A DNA stretch of 64,000 nucleotides from Pelagibaculum spongiae. Lineage in GTDB: Bacteria; Pseudomonadota; Gammaproteobacteria; Enterobacterales; Pelagibaculaceae. The notes beneath the pieces were generated by a model, which had not been told where the DNA came from, did not search any database, and saw only the letters and a list, made by a program, of their open reading frames with translations. The stretch covers positions 62,001 through 126,000 of the forward strand of contig NZ_QDDL01000006.1 of NCBI RefSeq assembly GCF_003097315.1, read 5' to 3'. The number at the start of each line of letters is the position of its first letter. Position 1 is the stretch's first letter. The position numbers were made by a program, and so were the translations under genes. Positions 24,454 through 33,861 of the stretch are shown one piece after another.

Positions 24454-26028
24454 GCGATGTTTTGTAGTTGTGGTTAACTAATGCAATTTAGTCGACTTGG
24501 TTGAATAGATTATTGGGTAAGGCTTTGGGTAACCTGTTGGCTAGCTTTGAGTAAGTTGTGGGCAGTTGTGAATAAAATCGCTAATCCATTTATTGGTAAC
24601 GCTTTTTGCCGACGGGCCAAATAACCAGTTTTTTGTGAATAACTTCTCTAGGATCAAACGCTAATCGAAGCCGAAATAGCACATCTTGTGTTGTGGAAAA
24701 CTTTAGTGTCTAAATGCTAATAACCGATTTTGTGGATAAGTCTTGGTGATTTATGATTGTCAGATCGCTAGTGGGTTGTCACTTAATTGTGGTGCAGTTG
24801 TTGCTTAGTACACGAAACCTGTGGATAACTCGGTGGTTAACCTCTGTACATACCTTGCACAAACTTCCATCCTGCTGATAACTCAACCTCACAGGCCGAT
24901 TTGAAAAAGTGATCAAAAATTGAGCAGTGAGTTAAATTGTTTTGGTGGCCACAAGGCTTGATGCGACCGAAAATGTTTCCGATATTTTTCGGCATTTCCC
25001 ACTGTTTTTCTCCATGTAGATCATGCAACGAAATCAGACATCGACCAACAAATTTCAAGGTATCTGATTGCGTCTTAGGTTTGTCAAACGACGGGTTCGT
25101 TATTAATTAATACAAGAATAAAAACGCCTTTTAGGGCAGTAGAATTTAATAAATGCACACTCTCCTGAGGCACTTAATTCCATGCTACAAGGTTGTACTG
25201 AGCCTACTGCGAACTACAACTTGACCATGGAAAAATTTATTCCAACGGTTGATATTTGTATTTTCCGAGTGGTAATTGGCCAATTGTTTGCTCGGCGTTT
25301 ATCGAAGACCTCGAAAGTTGCAGGTCGCGCCTACCGCTGCTCCGTGCAACCTTGAGCCTGGCCAGAAGGCGCTGTTTTTCTAACCCACAGCGATCTTTTA
25401 CTCCCCCCCAACATGCATTGATTAATCTTATTAATTAGCCTGCTGAGCATTTTCGCTTGGGTGCGTTAAATTTTCCTGTTCAGTGACTATCCCTTCTGAG
25501 GTAGCCATTTCTCAGCAAATTTTGTTCGTTTTTTGGTTCGTTTACTGGCATAACACTGTTGTCTGTTTTGACATAGGTCAGGCCAATTTTGTAGCGACAA
25601 GCGCACTATTCTTGCAGTGCAATTTTAACTGCGAGGCTTTTGTTTTCACTGCGAAAGTGGGATGTTGAAGATGCATTCAAAAACAGTGAATGCTGGTATG
25701 GCGGGGCAATAGGTTCCAATCGGCCAGCAGATTGATCGTTAGGTTGCTCGCCGGTTTGGTGTTGCTCGCTGAAACAAACAGCCACTTCATCTGAGTGTTT
25801 GATAGAACGGTTGTTGATCATTGCTGCCACTCTTGCCAAGTCAATACCAAGCAGCGAGCGCCATTGATCAAGCCAGTAGATGATAAAAATAACGACCGAT
25901 AGCAAGGTTTGGTATTCCCAGATGCGGAATCATTAAGCCAAATTTGCTGCAGTTGCCCGGATAGGTAGCTGAAACGACAGATTTCTCAGACCTTCAATTA
26001 AGCTGTTCAAGCTAGGAGACAGGGTTTA
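24454..26028. other. 1.6-kb region without a credible gene
   Basis: This is the longest non-coding stretch in the window. It holds a cluster of DnaA-box-like 9-mers (24567-24828) and an AT-rich stretch around 25100-25155. A 45-bp segment at 25045-25089 repeats 23901-23945 (37 of 45 bases alike), and a second short repeat (CAGAAGGCGCT...TTTTCTAACC) is shared by 23851-23876 and 25362-25386. Short open frames (25256-25438, 25606-25905 minus) have no ribosome binding site or recognisable homology. It could be an origin-like region, decayed genes, or both. Confidence 0.5.
24567..24828 (-). promoter_or_regulatory. Cluster of five DnaA-box-like sites in one orientation
   Basis: On the minus strand, TTATCCACA occurs at 24731-24739 and 24820-24828, TTATTCACA at 24567-24575 and 24634-24642, and TTTTCCACA at 24692-24700. 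All fit the relaxed DnaA consensus TTWTNCACA, and all point the same way within 262 bp. A sixth near match (TTAACCACA) is at 24469-24477. The cluster could serve replication initiation, DnaA titration, or DnaA-dependent transcription. Confidence 0.55.
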
Positions 26029-26709
26029 ATGACTGCAAAACTCTTAACGGATGCTAAACGCTGGAGCGCCAGACTCGATGTCGGGCAAAGCTTATCTGGC
26101 GCATTGCTTACCATCTTTCTCTGGACTCACCTGATTCTGGTTTCATCGATTTTACTCGGTGGCGATGCGATGGATTTTGTCGCCAGAAATATGGAACTAG
26201 CCTTTTTGACAGAAAACGGTCATGGCTATCCATGGGTGGTTACGGTGATTGCGATAGGCATTGGTGCCCTGGCAGTAATTCATATGTTAAGCGCACTTTA
26301 TCGGTTGCCATTACAAGTAAAACAGCGACTAGCACTGCGTAATCATTTACAAGTTGTTCAACATGGCGATACCAAGCTTTGGGTTTGGCAGGCAGTGACC
26401 GGTGTGGTGATTATGGTGCTGCTGCCGGTTCATTTATGGTTGATTGGCTCGGATCCGATTTCAGTGGGTGCGGTAGGCTCGGCCACTCGAATCTGGATTG
26501 ACCATGCATGGGTTTTATATATTCCATTGTTATTAGCAGCCGAAATACATGCCGCAATCGGCGCATATCGAGTAGTAATTAAATGGGGTCTGGTAAAAAA
26601 TCTCGACCAGCGTGAAAAATTACGTCGTCTGAAAACTATTTTCAGTCTGGTGTTTATCTCTGTGGGAATGTTGTCATTGGCGGCTTTTTGGCCACATGCA
26701 GCAGGTTAA
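26029..26709 (+). CDS. frdC: Fumarate reductase cytochrome b subunit (di-heme, Wolinella type)
   Basis: This 226-residue membrane subunit carries two b hemes and the quinol site of quinol:fumarate reductase. Five hydrophobic helices are visible. Four histidines lie in the expected helices: His34 (LWTHLIL), His85 (AVIHMLSALYR), His135 (LPVHLWLI) and His174 (AEIHAAIGAYR). They correspond well to the four axial heme ligands of the W. succinogenes enzyme. GGAGACAGGG before ATG 26029 is the ribosome binding site. It is first in frdCAB, as in epsilonproteobacteria, and unlike the E. coli frdABCD layout. Operation in the succinate-oxidising direction cannot be excluded. Confidence 0.9.
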   Translation: MTAKLLTDAKRWSARLDVGQSLSGALLTIFLWTHLILVSSILLGGDAMDFVARNMELAFLTENGHGYPWVVTVIAIGIGALAVIHMLSALYRLPLQVKQRLALRNHLQVVQHGDTKLWVWQAVTGVVIMVLLPVHLWLIGSDPISVGAVGSATRIWIDHAWVLYIPLLLAAEIHAAIGAYRVVIKWGLVKNLDQREKLRRLKTIFSLVFISVGMLSLAAFWPHAAG

Positions 26710-26780
26710 CTACCAGTCTCGAAATTTGTTAATTCAAACTTTCGAGTGGACTCAAAATTAGGTTTTCAGCAGGAGCGACC

Positions 26781-28772
26781 ATGAAGATTATCTATACCGA
26801 TTCGCTGGTAATCGGTGCCGGCCTGGCAGGATTGCGTGTAGCGATTGCCTGTAAGAAGCAAGGATTAGACACCCAGGTTTTATCGCTGGTTCCCGCCAAG
26901 CGTTCCCACTCAGCCGCTGCCCAAGGTGGCATGCAGGCGTCTTTGGCCAATACCACCAAAGGCCAGGGCGATGATGAAGATGTTCATTTTATGGACACCG
27001 TCAAAGGCTCTGACTGGGGCTGCGACCAAGAAGTCGCCAGAATGTTTGCCCATGTGGCACCCAAAGCAGTCCGTCAGTTAGCCAGTTGGGGCGTGCCTTG
27101 GAGCAGAATTAAAAAAGGGCCACGTCAAGTTGTGGTCAATGCCGAAAAAGTCACCATTGAAGAAGCCGAACAGGCCCATGGATTAATTAATGCCCGTGAC
27201 TTTGGCGGCACCAAAAAATGGCGGACTTGCTACAGTTCAGACGGCACTGGCCATGCGCTATTAAATACAGTCGATAACAAAGCCATCGAGCTGGGTATTC
27301 CAGTTCATGAGCGGGTTGAAGCATTGTCGTTAATTCATGATGGCAAGCGCTGCCACGGTGCAGTGGTTCGCGATTTAATTAGTGGTGAATTATTTGCTTA
27401 TATTGCCCGCGCAACCACCGTTGCCACCGGCGGTTATGGCCGAATTTATTCGGTATCGACCAATGCCGTGATTTGCGAAGGCATCGGCCAAGCCATTGCG
27501 CTAGAAACTGGCGTTGCACAATTAGGCAATATGGAAGCGGTGCAATTTCACCCAACCGCAATTGTTCCCGTTGGTATTTTAACCACCGAAGGTTGCCGGG
27601 GTGATGGCGGTTTATTACGCGATAAAGACGGTTACCGCTTTATGCCCGACTATGAGCCAGAGAAAAAAGAATTGGCTTCGCGCGATGTGGTTTCTCGCCG
27701 TATGACCGAACACATGCGAAAAGGCAAGGGTGTCGATAGTCCTTATGGTCCACATTTATGGCTCGATATTACGTTACTAGGCCGGGAGCATATCGAAAAG
27801 AATTTACGTGAAGTAAAAGAAATTTGTGAAAGCTTTTTAGGCATAGATCCAGCCGAAGAATATATTCCGGTTCGGCCAACCCAGCATTACTCCATGGGTG
27901 GCATTAAAACCAATGCCAAGGGCATGAGCCCGACTTTAGAAGGTTTATTCTCAGTCGGTGAAGCAGCTTGTTGGGATATGCACGGATTTAACCGATTGGG
28001 CGGAAATTCATTGGCGGAAACTGTAGTGGCAGGAATGATTGTCGGTGAATATGTTGCTGAGTTCTGCCACGAAACTGATTTAATTGTTGATACCGGATTA
28101 ATTAAAACCAGCGTAGATAAACTACAGCAAGAAATTGATCAATTATTAGAAAGTAAAGCCGGTGAAAATGTATTTGAGATAAAAGAGCAAATGCAACAAG
28201 TCATGATGAATTATGTTGGTATTTTCCGAAATGGAGATGAACTAACTAAAGCGGTTTCAGAATTACGTGACTTATTACGCCGCTCAAGAAAAATTCAACT
28301 GAAATGTAAAAAGCGCCATTCTAACCCAGAACTGGTCGAAGCGTTACGGGTGCGCCGAATGCTTAAAGTAGCGCTATGTGTTGCCAAAGGTGCCCGCGAC
28401 CGGACCGAAAGCCGCGGTGCCCATGCCCGGGAAGATTTCCCCGAGCGAAATGACCGCGACTGGTTAAAGCGTACTTTAGCCAACTGGTCAGCAGAAGGTG
28501 AACTGGAGCCAGAGCTGAGCTACGAAGCGCTCGATATTATGAAAATGGAAATTCCACCGGGTTATCGTGGTTACGGTATCAACAATGCGATTCATCATTC
28601 AGACACCGAAAAGCGTCTGGCTGAAATTGAAGCCATTGTTAAAAATCTGCCAGAAAATGCCACCCGCGAGCAAAAACAAGCCGCCATTATGGCGTTTGAT
28701 TTGCCGATTGATTTAGGTGAGCCAAACCAGCGAGCTGATATGACAGCAATCAACCAACAGGAGGCTAAATAA
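26781..28772 (+). CDS. frdA: Fumarate reductase flavoprotein subunit
   Basis: FrdA reduces fumarate to succinate at a covalently bound FAD. The 663-residue sequence closely follows the Wolinella-type FrdA: dinucleotide-binding [10 protein letters not shown] (residues 10-19), FAD-linking His43 in [61 protein letters not shown], the catalytic-Arg region [32 protein letters not shown], and the C-terminal [16 protein letters not shown]. It overlaps frdB by one base and follows frdC by 71 nt. The GGAGCG site upstream supports the ATG at 26781. Confidence 0.96.
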   Translation: MKIIYTDSLVIGAGLAGLRVAIACKKQGLDTQVLSLVPAKRSHSAAAQGGMQASLANTTKGQGDDEDVHFMDTVKGSDWGCDQEVARMFAHVAPKAVRQLASWGVPWSRIKKGPRQVVVNAEKVTIEEAEQAHGLINARDFGGTKKWRTCYSSDGTGHALLNTVDNKAIELGIPVHERVEALSLIHDGKRCHGAVVRDLISGELFAYIARATTVATGGYGRIYSVSTNAVICEGIGQAIALETGVAQLGNMEAVQFHPTAIVPVGILTTEGCRGDGGLLRDKDGYRFMPDYEPEKKELASRDVVSRRMTEHMRKGKGVDSPYGPHLWLDITLLGREHIEKNLREVKEICESFLGIDPAEEYIPVRPTQHYSMGGIKTNAKGMSPTLEGLFSVGEAACWDMHGFNRLGGNSLAETVVAGMIVGEYVAEFCHETDLIVDTGLIKTSVDKLQQEIDQLLESKAGENVFEIKEQMQQVMMNYVGIFRNGDELTKAVSELRDLLRRSRKIQLKCKKRHSNPELVEALRVRRMLKVALCVAKGARDRTESRGAHAREDFPERNDRDWLKRTLANWSAEGELEPELSYEALDIMKMEIPPGYRGYGINNAIHHSDTEKRLAEIEAIVKNLPENATREQKQAAIMAFDLPIDLGEPNQRADMTAINQQEAK

Positions 28773-29509
28773 TGGCGAAAGGTCGTATTGTCACCTTCAA
28801 AATATTCCGCTTCGACCCGCAGGTTGATGACAAACCAAGAATGGTTTCTTATCAGCTGGAAGAAGCACCGGGCATGACGGTTTTTATCGCATTAAATAAA
28901 ATCCGTGCCGAGCAAGACCCATCATTACAATTTGATTTTGTTTGTCGCGCTGGCATTTGTGGCAGCTGTGCCATGGTAATTAATGGCTTACCGACTTTAG
29001 CCTGCAGAACTTTAACCAGTAAATTTGAAAACCCGGAACTGACATTAATGCCATTGCCCGGTTTTGAATTAATTGGCGATTTATCGGTAAACACCGGTAA
29101 GTTTATGCGTGAGCTAGCCGAGCGATTGGCATTGTATCTTCACCCTAAAAATGAAGACGACAATATTCACGCAGTGGAACAACGCATAGAACCGGAAGAA
29201 GCAGAAAAGGTTTATGAACTGGACCGCTGCGTAGAATGCGGCTGCTGTGTATCGGCCTGTGCCACCAAACAAATGCGTGAAACCTTTGTCGGTGCGGTCG
29301 GTATGATGAAACTGTCTCGCTTCGCTTTAGATAGCCGCGATGCCCGTGACGATGATGATTTTTACCATGTGTTGGGTAATCAAGACGGTGTGTTTGGCTG
29401 CATGAGCTTGCTCGGTTGCCAAGACACTTGCCCGAAAGATTTGCCGCATATGGAACAAATTGCTTATATGCGAAGGAAAGTGGCGGGGATACCTATTTTT
29501 AATAAATAA
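28772..29509 (+). CDS. frdB: Fumarate reductase iron-sulfur subunit
   Basis: FrdB passes electrons from the hemes to FAD through three clusters. The 245-residue protein has a ferredoxin-like domain with the 2Fe-2S ligands Cys58, Cys63, Cys66 and Cys78 (CRAGICGSC...LAC). The C-terminal domain has the 4Fe-4S/3Fe-4S ligands in DRCVECGCCVSAC (about 147-159), FGCMSLLGCQDTCPKD (about 209-224). It overlaps frdA by one base (TAATG), implying translational coupling. An intrinsic terminator follows. The last roughly 55 codons and this terminator are duplicated at 31.4-31.6 kb. Confidence 0.96.
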   Translation: MAKGRIVTFKIFRFDPQVDDKPRMVSYQLEEAPGMTVFIALNKIRAEQDPSLQFDFVCRAGICGSCAMVINGLPTLACRTLTSKFENPELTLMPLPGFELIGDLSVNTGKFMRELAERLALYLHPKNEDDNIHAVEQRIEPEEAEKVYELDRCVECGCCVSACATKQMRETFVGAVGMMKLSRFALDSRDARDDDDFYHVLGNQDGVFGCMSLLGCQDTCPKDLPHMEQIAYMRRKVAGIPIFNK

Positions 29510-29544
29510 CAGTTGCTTTAAAAATGGTGCGTTATTTTTAGCAT

Positions 29545-29580
29545 AAAAAAACCCGGCAATAATCAATGCCGGGTTTTTTT
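29545..29580. terminator. Bidirectional terminator between frdB and lipoprotein gene 1
   Basis: AAAAAACCCGGCA and TGCCGGGTTTTTTT form a strong stem with A- and T-tracts on both sides. It serves frdB (plus) and the convergent lipoprotein gene (minus), and is duplicated at 31613-31648. Confidence 0.85.
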
Positions 29581-29597
29581 ATAGCCAATTATTGAGT

Positions 29598-31004
29598 TTA
29601 TAAGTCATTAATTGACACAGCTATACCTGTTATTTTTTCACCACCGCTATTTTTAGTATAAACAGCAAGTTTAGAAGCAAAGGCTGGCTTTATCGTATTG
29701 TTTGGTATGCGAAATGTAAGATTGTTTCTATTATTAGCTTCCAATGAAATTATCGGTAGATCGTACAATCGATCACCAGCAGCATCAGCCCAGTAAAGCA
29801 CGTAGTGAGTAATGTTGGTTTCATCTGGTGCGGCAGCTATTGTTACCGTGCCACTTAATTTACCTGCATTTGGATCAGTGTCGGTGAAACTAATTGCTGC
29901 AGCATCTAATATTGGCAGACCTATATCACTAATTGTTACAACAAAATCACGAAATGAAGCTGCTAAACCACCAGCATTTCGAGGTATAACAAACAAAAAA
30001 CGTGCATCGGGCACTACAGGAGTATCGACGGGAAAAGTATATTGTAATGGGACGGTGTCAGCAGGAATACTCTCAATCAATGAAAGCCTTATTTGATTAG
30101 TCTTGCCCCAAAAAATATCGTAGTGAGTAGGGGGAAGAAAGCTTAGATCTGCTGCTGGTGTGATTGCTAGATTACCGGCTATCTGGCCGCCGTCAGGGTC
30201 AGTGTCAGTAAATGTCACGTTTTGTGGTGCACTCACAGGAGAAGCGCTTTCTATAATAGACAAATACCTTGGAATGGTATTTTCTTGCGTACCTAAATAG
30301 GTATAAGACAATATGTGAGTTACGCGTTCTGGAATGATTGTTGCCGTATTATTAGTATTGCTGCCCAAGCTATATATGAATCCATTATTTTTTATACCTC
30401 CTGCAAAACTCTCTGCATTAGGCAGTTTTTGAGTTTCGCTAACCCCCCAATATAGACGGTAGCCATCGATCATAGCTTCCGACGAGGACGCGATAACAGC
30501 TAACTGCCCCCCTAAAGAGCGAGGACGTTGATCAGCATCGGTTATTAAAACGCTGCCTGATTGAATTGTCAAAGGAGATGCACCCGCGTCGACAATTTCC
30601 ATGTCGATACAAGTAGCCATTTCGGCGTCGTCATTGCCAGAAAACACTAGTAATTTATCTGCACCAACTCGAATTTGTGAAGCGTTTGCAGCAGGATAAA
30701 ATCGATGAAAAACATTTCCACCAGTGGCAGCTATCCTGGCAATAGGCTCAGGATCAACTTTAATACAATCGTCTGTGCCCCAATAAAGGTTATATTCTGT
30801 TATATCGCTTTCATCAAGTGATGGTGAAATAGTTAAATCACCTGCAATCCTGCCAATGGCTAAATCTTCATCTTGAATGGAAAAGCTTAATGCGCCATCT
30901 TGAGGAGTCGGGTAAATTCCGTCGCAGGCAGTAATAGTTAACAAGCAGGTGGCCACGAAAGCCACTGCGCTTTTTTTAAGGGTGAATCTCGACATAGGGT
31001 GCAT
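29598..31004 (-). CDS. Repeat lipoprotein, paralog 1
   Basis: The 468-residue protein is a predicted lipoprotein: MHPMSRFTLKKSAVAFVATC, then a lipobox ending TAC-D near residue 27. A strong GGAGG lies 9 nt before ATG 31004. The mature part is four repeats of about 100-110 residues, each opening with a pattern like FTDTDPDGGQIAGNLAITPA and containing Y-x-I/L-Y/F-W-G (YNLYWG, YRLYWG, YDIFWG, YVLYWA). The repeats look like beta-sandwich (fibronectin III-like) modules; this is inferred from pattern only. The acidic Asp-rich turns could bind calcium. It is a paralog of the gene at 31656-33491, with nearly identical leader and upstream sequence. Function unknown. Confidence 0.8.
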   Translation of the reverse strand: MHPMSRFTLKKSAVAFVATCLLTITACDGIYPTPQDGALSFSIQDEDLAIGRIAGDLTISPSLDESDITEYNLYWGTDDCIKVDPEPIARIAATGGNVFHRFYPAANASQIRVGADKLLVFSGNDDAEMATCIDMEIVDAGASPLTIQSGSVLITDADQRPRSLGGQLAVIASSSEAMIDGYRLYWGVSETQKLPNAESFAGGIKNNGFIYSLGSNTNNTATIIPERVTHILSYTYLGTQENTIPRYLSIIESASPVSAPQNVTFTDTDPDGGQIAGNLAITPAADLSFLPPTHYDIFWGKTNQIRLSLIESIPADTVPLQYTFPVDTPVVPDARFLFVIPRNAGGLAASFRDFVVTISDIGLPILDAAAISFTDTDPNAGKLSGTVTIAAAPDETNITHYVLYWADAAGDRLYDLPIISLEANNRNNLTFRIPNNTIKPAFASKLAVYTKNSGGEKITGIAVSINDL

Positions 31005-31417
31005 GAATATTAACCTCCGTGTTATCTCATGGCATAAATTAAAACGCAGCTGGTTACTCGTTTATAAAATTTGCTATTGGGTGTGTAAGCCATCCAGTTA
31101 AAGGTAGCTGCTCTACATCTCAATCAGGACAGATTTATAAACAATAGTTGGTTTATTGGCAATGGGTGCTTTTTCAAAATAGAAAGTGTGAGTAGTTTAC
31201 TGAATTTCTTCGTGATTCATTGCATAGGTATTCGCAGAAGATGTAGGGGGAGTAAGATAATCTCTAAGGATGATGTGTTGAAGATTCACTACATTGCCTA
31301 GCCAACTGTTGGCTCAGCGCTAATTGAAATATCAGAGTTTTATTAATGAAAACCAATCGGTTTTTGTAGCCTACAAGCGTACTCTAAAATTAAAGCTGCG
31401 CACTCGACTTGCACAAT
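31005..31417. other. Leader of lipoprotein gene 1, part of the duplication
   Basis: The 33 bases around the start (AACACGGAGG...CACCCTATGTC on the minus strand) are identical to those before paralog 2. Similarity continues for about 180 bp (shared TTTGCTATTGGG, AGTTAAA-GTAGCTGCT and CAATAGTTGGTTTATTG stretches). No ORF is supported. The promoter of lipoprotein gene 1 should lie here. Confidence 0.6.
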
Positions 31418-31582
31418 GCCTGTGATGATGATTTCTTCCATGTATTAGGTAATCAAGACTGCGTGTTTGGCTGTATGAGCTTACTCGGTTGTCAGGACAC
31501 TTGCCCCAAAGATTTACCGCATATGGAACAAATTGCTTATATGCGAAAGAAAGTGGCTGGGATACCGGTTTTTAATAAATAG
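31418..31582 (+). pseudogene. Duplicated 3' fragment of frdB
   Basis: The frame encodes DDDFFHVLGNQDCVFGCMSL and continues to VAGIPVFNK and a TAG stop. It is nearly identical to the last roughly 53 residues of FrdB (DDDFYHVLGNQDGVFGCMSL ... VAGIPIFNK). It has no start codon or ribosome binding site and lacks the remaining three quarters of the gene. One Gly-to-Cys change and many synonymous changes show that it is not a very recent copy. It is followed by a copy of the frdB terminator and by lipoprotein gene 2, mirroring the original locus. Confidence 0.92.
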
Positions 31583-31612
31583 GCTAATAAACAAACTATT
31601 TAAACTTAGCAT

Positions 31613-31648
31613 AAAAAAACCCGGAATAAATGCCGGGTTTTTTTTGTT
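31613..31648. terminator. Duplicated bidirectional terminator before lipoprotein gene 2
   Basis: AAAAAAACCCGG and CCGGGTTTTTTTT flank AATAAATG. It is the counterpart of the terminator at 29545-29580, with a shorter stem, and now serves mainly the minus-strand lipoprotein gene. Confidence 0.8.
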
Positions 31649-31655
31649 TTACACC

Positions 31656-33491
31656 TTAATTTGGCTGGTCAATTGCAATAAATGATGCAGTTGCGCTATT
31701 GCCATGAGCATTGACACCAACAACCAGCACGTGAGTTGCACCTGTTGGAATATCAGTTTCGTTATCAACATTATCAGCAAAATTGAATGAAAGATCTGTT
31801 TTTGAGACATTTGCCGCGATTACTGCATCTGCAGAGTCAATTTGTAAAATTGAGTTAGCGCCATCACCCCAATATATTGCGTAATGGGTGATATTAACTT
31901 CTTCAGAGGCGGCAGCAAAAGTCAGTTCATTTTCTAATTTATCATTAGCGGCTGAAGTGACACCATCAGTATCATTATCGACAAGAGTAATTAATCCAGG
32001 AGCTGCTGGTAACGCATTATCTACATTCGCAATAACAATATCTGTTTCTGATGTACTTTCACCTACAGCATTGCTACTGACGATGACAATATGTGTAGCA
32101 GCTGCAGGTACCACAGTGTTTAAAGGAATAGTTGCCGTTACATCTTCTTCAGAATTAGTAGCAACTCTGGTGATAGGTGTTTCGTACAACTTATTTTCTA
32201 TTTCATTATCAGTGGCCCAATAAAGAACATACTCATCAACATCTGTTTCATCAGTAGCAGGTGCGATGGTTACGGTTCCAGAAAGTTCGTCAGCAGTTAC
32301 ATCACCATCAAAGAAAGTAACGGCGCCAGGACCATCTCCCGGAATGCTACCTGCAACATTATCAACGATGTCTTCTTCAACTGGTGCGCCGATGCGCTCG
32401 ACTGAGTCTTTTACAGGAAATAGTAGGAAGTTATCTGCTAGTTCAGGAACCTGAGTGTTTTCAGAAAAGCTAAAGGTATATTCGTTAGTACCACTAACCG
32501 TTGCTACTTCACCTATGGCAGCGCCAACTTTATCTTCACCATCACCAAAGTAAATGTTGAATGAATTAAAGTCATCTTCTTCACCACTGGTTACTGAAAA
32601 TTCTAAATCACCTTGAATTTGACCTTTGTCGTAATCCACATCGTTAAATGAAACACTTGCGATAGTTACGGTTGGGAAGCCTGCATCGGCAATTCGAACT
32701 GCGCGAGCCATTGTGGATTCAACTCGATCAGCATCAGCAACAGTACCAACGTAGCTATATACCAGCAAATGAGTTGCTCCAGTCGGCACAGCTACTGGGG
32801 CACCTAAATCTACACTAATTGAATCTGCTGAAGTTCCTTTTACAAAATCTTCTTTAAGGGCAGTGGAATTTAATTTGGTTGTTGCATTGCTACCCCAATA
32901 GACAACGTAGCCATCGATGATGTCGAAATTATCATCCGTAGCGTCACCATCATCAGTAAATTCTGTATAGGTAAGCTCGTTAACTGCAACTGTTGTATTG
33001 ATTGTTCCTACATCAGTACTGGGATCTGTGAAAGTTGCTGCTGGAGGTTTTGGTAAACCACCAGCATCAGTCACAGCCATGGTGATACATTCTTTCATTT
33101 CGGTATCGCCATTACTGCTGAATACCATAATGTGGGTAGAGCCTTGTGGCATCACCGTATCTTCATCTAGAACATATTCAAGATTTTCACCGGTTTTATC
33201 GAGGCTAGTAAAAGCATCACCGACTTTATCGCAATCATCATTTCCCCAGTACAAATTGTATTTAGTGAAGCTATCTTCACTACTGGCTGGTGAAATGGTC
33301 AAAGTCGATGAAACCTGTCCAGAGTCGTTATCGCCATCAGCAGTCATGACAATACTCATGGCGCCAAAGGAAGGTGCTGCAGCTACTGGAGTGCTGCTAT
33401 CACTACCGCCACAAGCAGTAATGGTTAAAAAGCTGGTGACGACTAAAGCCACTGCGCCTTTTTTAAAAATGGTTTTTGACATAGGGTGCAT
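31656..33491 (-). CDS. Repeat lipoprotein, paralog 2
   Basis: The 611-residue lipoprotein starts at ATG 33491 (MHPMSKTIFKKGAVALVVTS, lipobox TAC-G near residue 27), with the same GGAGG leader as paralog 1; the frame is open 11 codons further upstream without a site. It carries about five or six repeats of the module seen in paralog 1, with motifs YNLYWG, YVVYWG, FNIYFG, YVLYWA and YAIYWG, each followed by a T/VP-x-x-A/G-T-H-x-L/I-V strand (GATHLLVYSYVG, AATHIVIVSSNA, GATHVLVVGVNA). The protein is very acidic and threonine-rich. Compared with paralog 1 it has at least one extra repeat, so the gene also expanded internally. Function unknown; surface display or calcium binding is a guess. Confidence 0.82.
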   Translation of the reverse strand: MHPMSKTIFKKGAVALVVTSFLTITACGGSDSSTPVAAAPSFGAMSIVMTADGDNDSGQVSSTLTISPASSEDSFTKYNLYWGNDDCDKVGDAFTSLDKTGENLEYVLDEDTVMPQGSTHIMVFSSNGDTEMKECITMAVTDAGGLPKPPAATFTDPSTDVGTINTTVAVNELTYTEFTDDGDATDDNFDIIDGYVVYWGSNATTKLNSTALKEDFVKGTSADSISVDLGAPVAVPTGATHLLVYSYVGTVADADRVESTMARAVRIADAGFPTVTIASVSFNDVDYDKGQIQGDLEFSVTSGEEDDFNSFNIYFGDGEDKVGAAIGEVATVSGTNEYTFSFSENTQVPELADNFLLFPVKDSVERIGAPVEEDIVDNVAGSIPGDGPGAVTFFDGDVTADELSGTVTIAPATDETDVDEYVLYWATDNEIENKLYETPITRVATNSEEDVTATIPLNTVVPAAATHIVIVSSNAVGESTSETDIVIANVDNALPAAPGLITLVDNDTDGVTSAANDKLENELTFAAASEEVNITHYAIYWGDGANSILQIDSADAVIAANVSKTDLSFNFADNVDNETDIPTGATHVLVVGVNAHGNSATASFIAIDQPN

Positions 33492-33861
33492 GAATATTAA
33501 CCTCCGTGTTATCTCATGATACAAACCAAAACCACAGTTGGCTTTTGGTTTAAAACTTTTGCTATTGGGAATATAAATTAGCCAGTTAAACGTAGCTGCT
33601 TCTTTATCCCTAGAATGAAGGATGACTCAACAATAGTTGGTTTATTGATAATTGGTAGTTTTTGCAAAGTGAAAGGCGCTAGTAACCTACTGGGTTGCTC
33701 AAGTATTAATGGGTTTCTTTGAGATGGGAGTTTACTGAAAGCGGGTGTTTATCTGGGTTGGAGCAGGGAGTAGAAAATTTAAGTGTAATTTAAAAAAATA
33801 TTTTTGTAATAAAAATGTAATGAAATGCTGGTTTATGATGAAGCACAAACCAGCCAAGTAT
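33492..33861. other. Leader of lipoprotein gene 2
   Basis: The first roughly 180 bp resemble the leader of lipoprotein gene 1. The rest is AT-rich (long A and T runs around 33780-33830). No gene is visible, and no clear terminator for the upstream M20 hydrolase gene on the minus strand. Confidence 0.45.

Noticed and set aside
25606-25905. 99-residue minus-strand frame in the gene-free region
   Set aside because: It starts with TTG without a ribosome binding site and has no recognisable domain. It could be a decayed gene, but nothing supports it as active.
25855-26028. FNR/Anr box upstream of frdC
   Set aside because: TTGATCAA occurs at about 25864, but the required 4-nt spacer (TTGAT-N4-ATCAA) is absent.
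31418-31582. Functional second iron-sulfur subunit gene
   Set aside because: Only the last quarter of frdB is present, without start codon or ribosome binding site, so it is a fragment.
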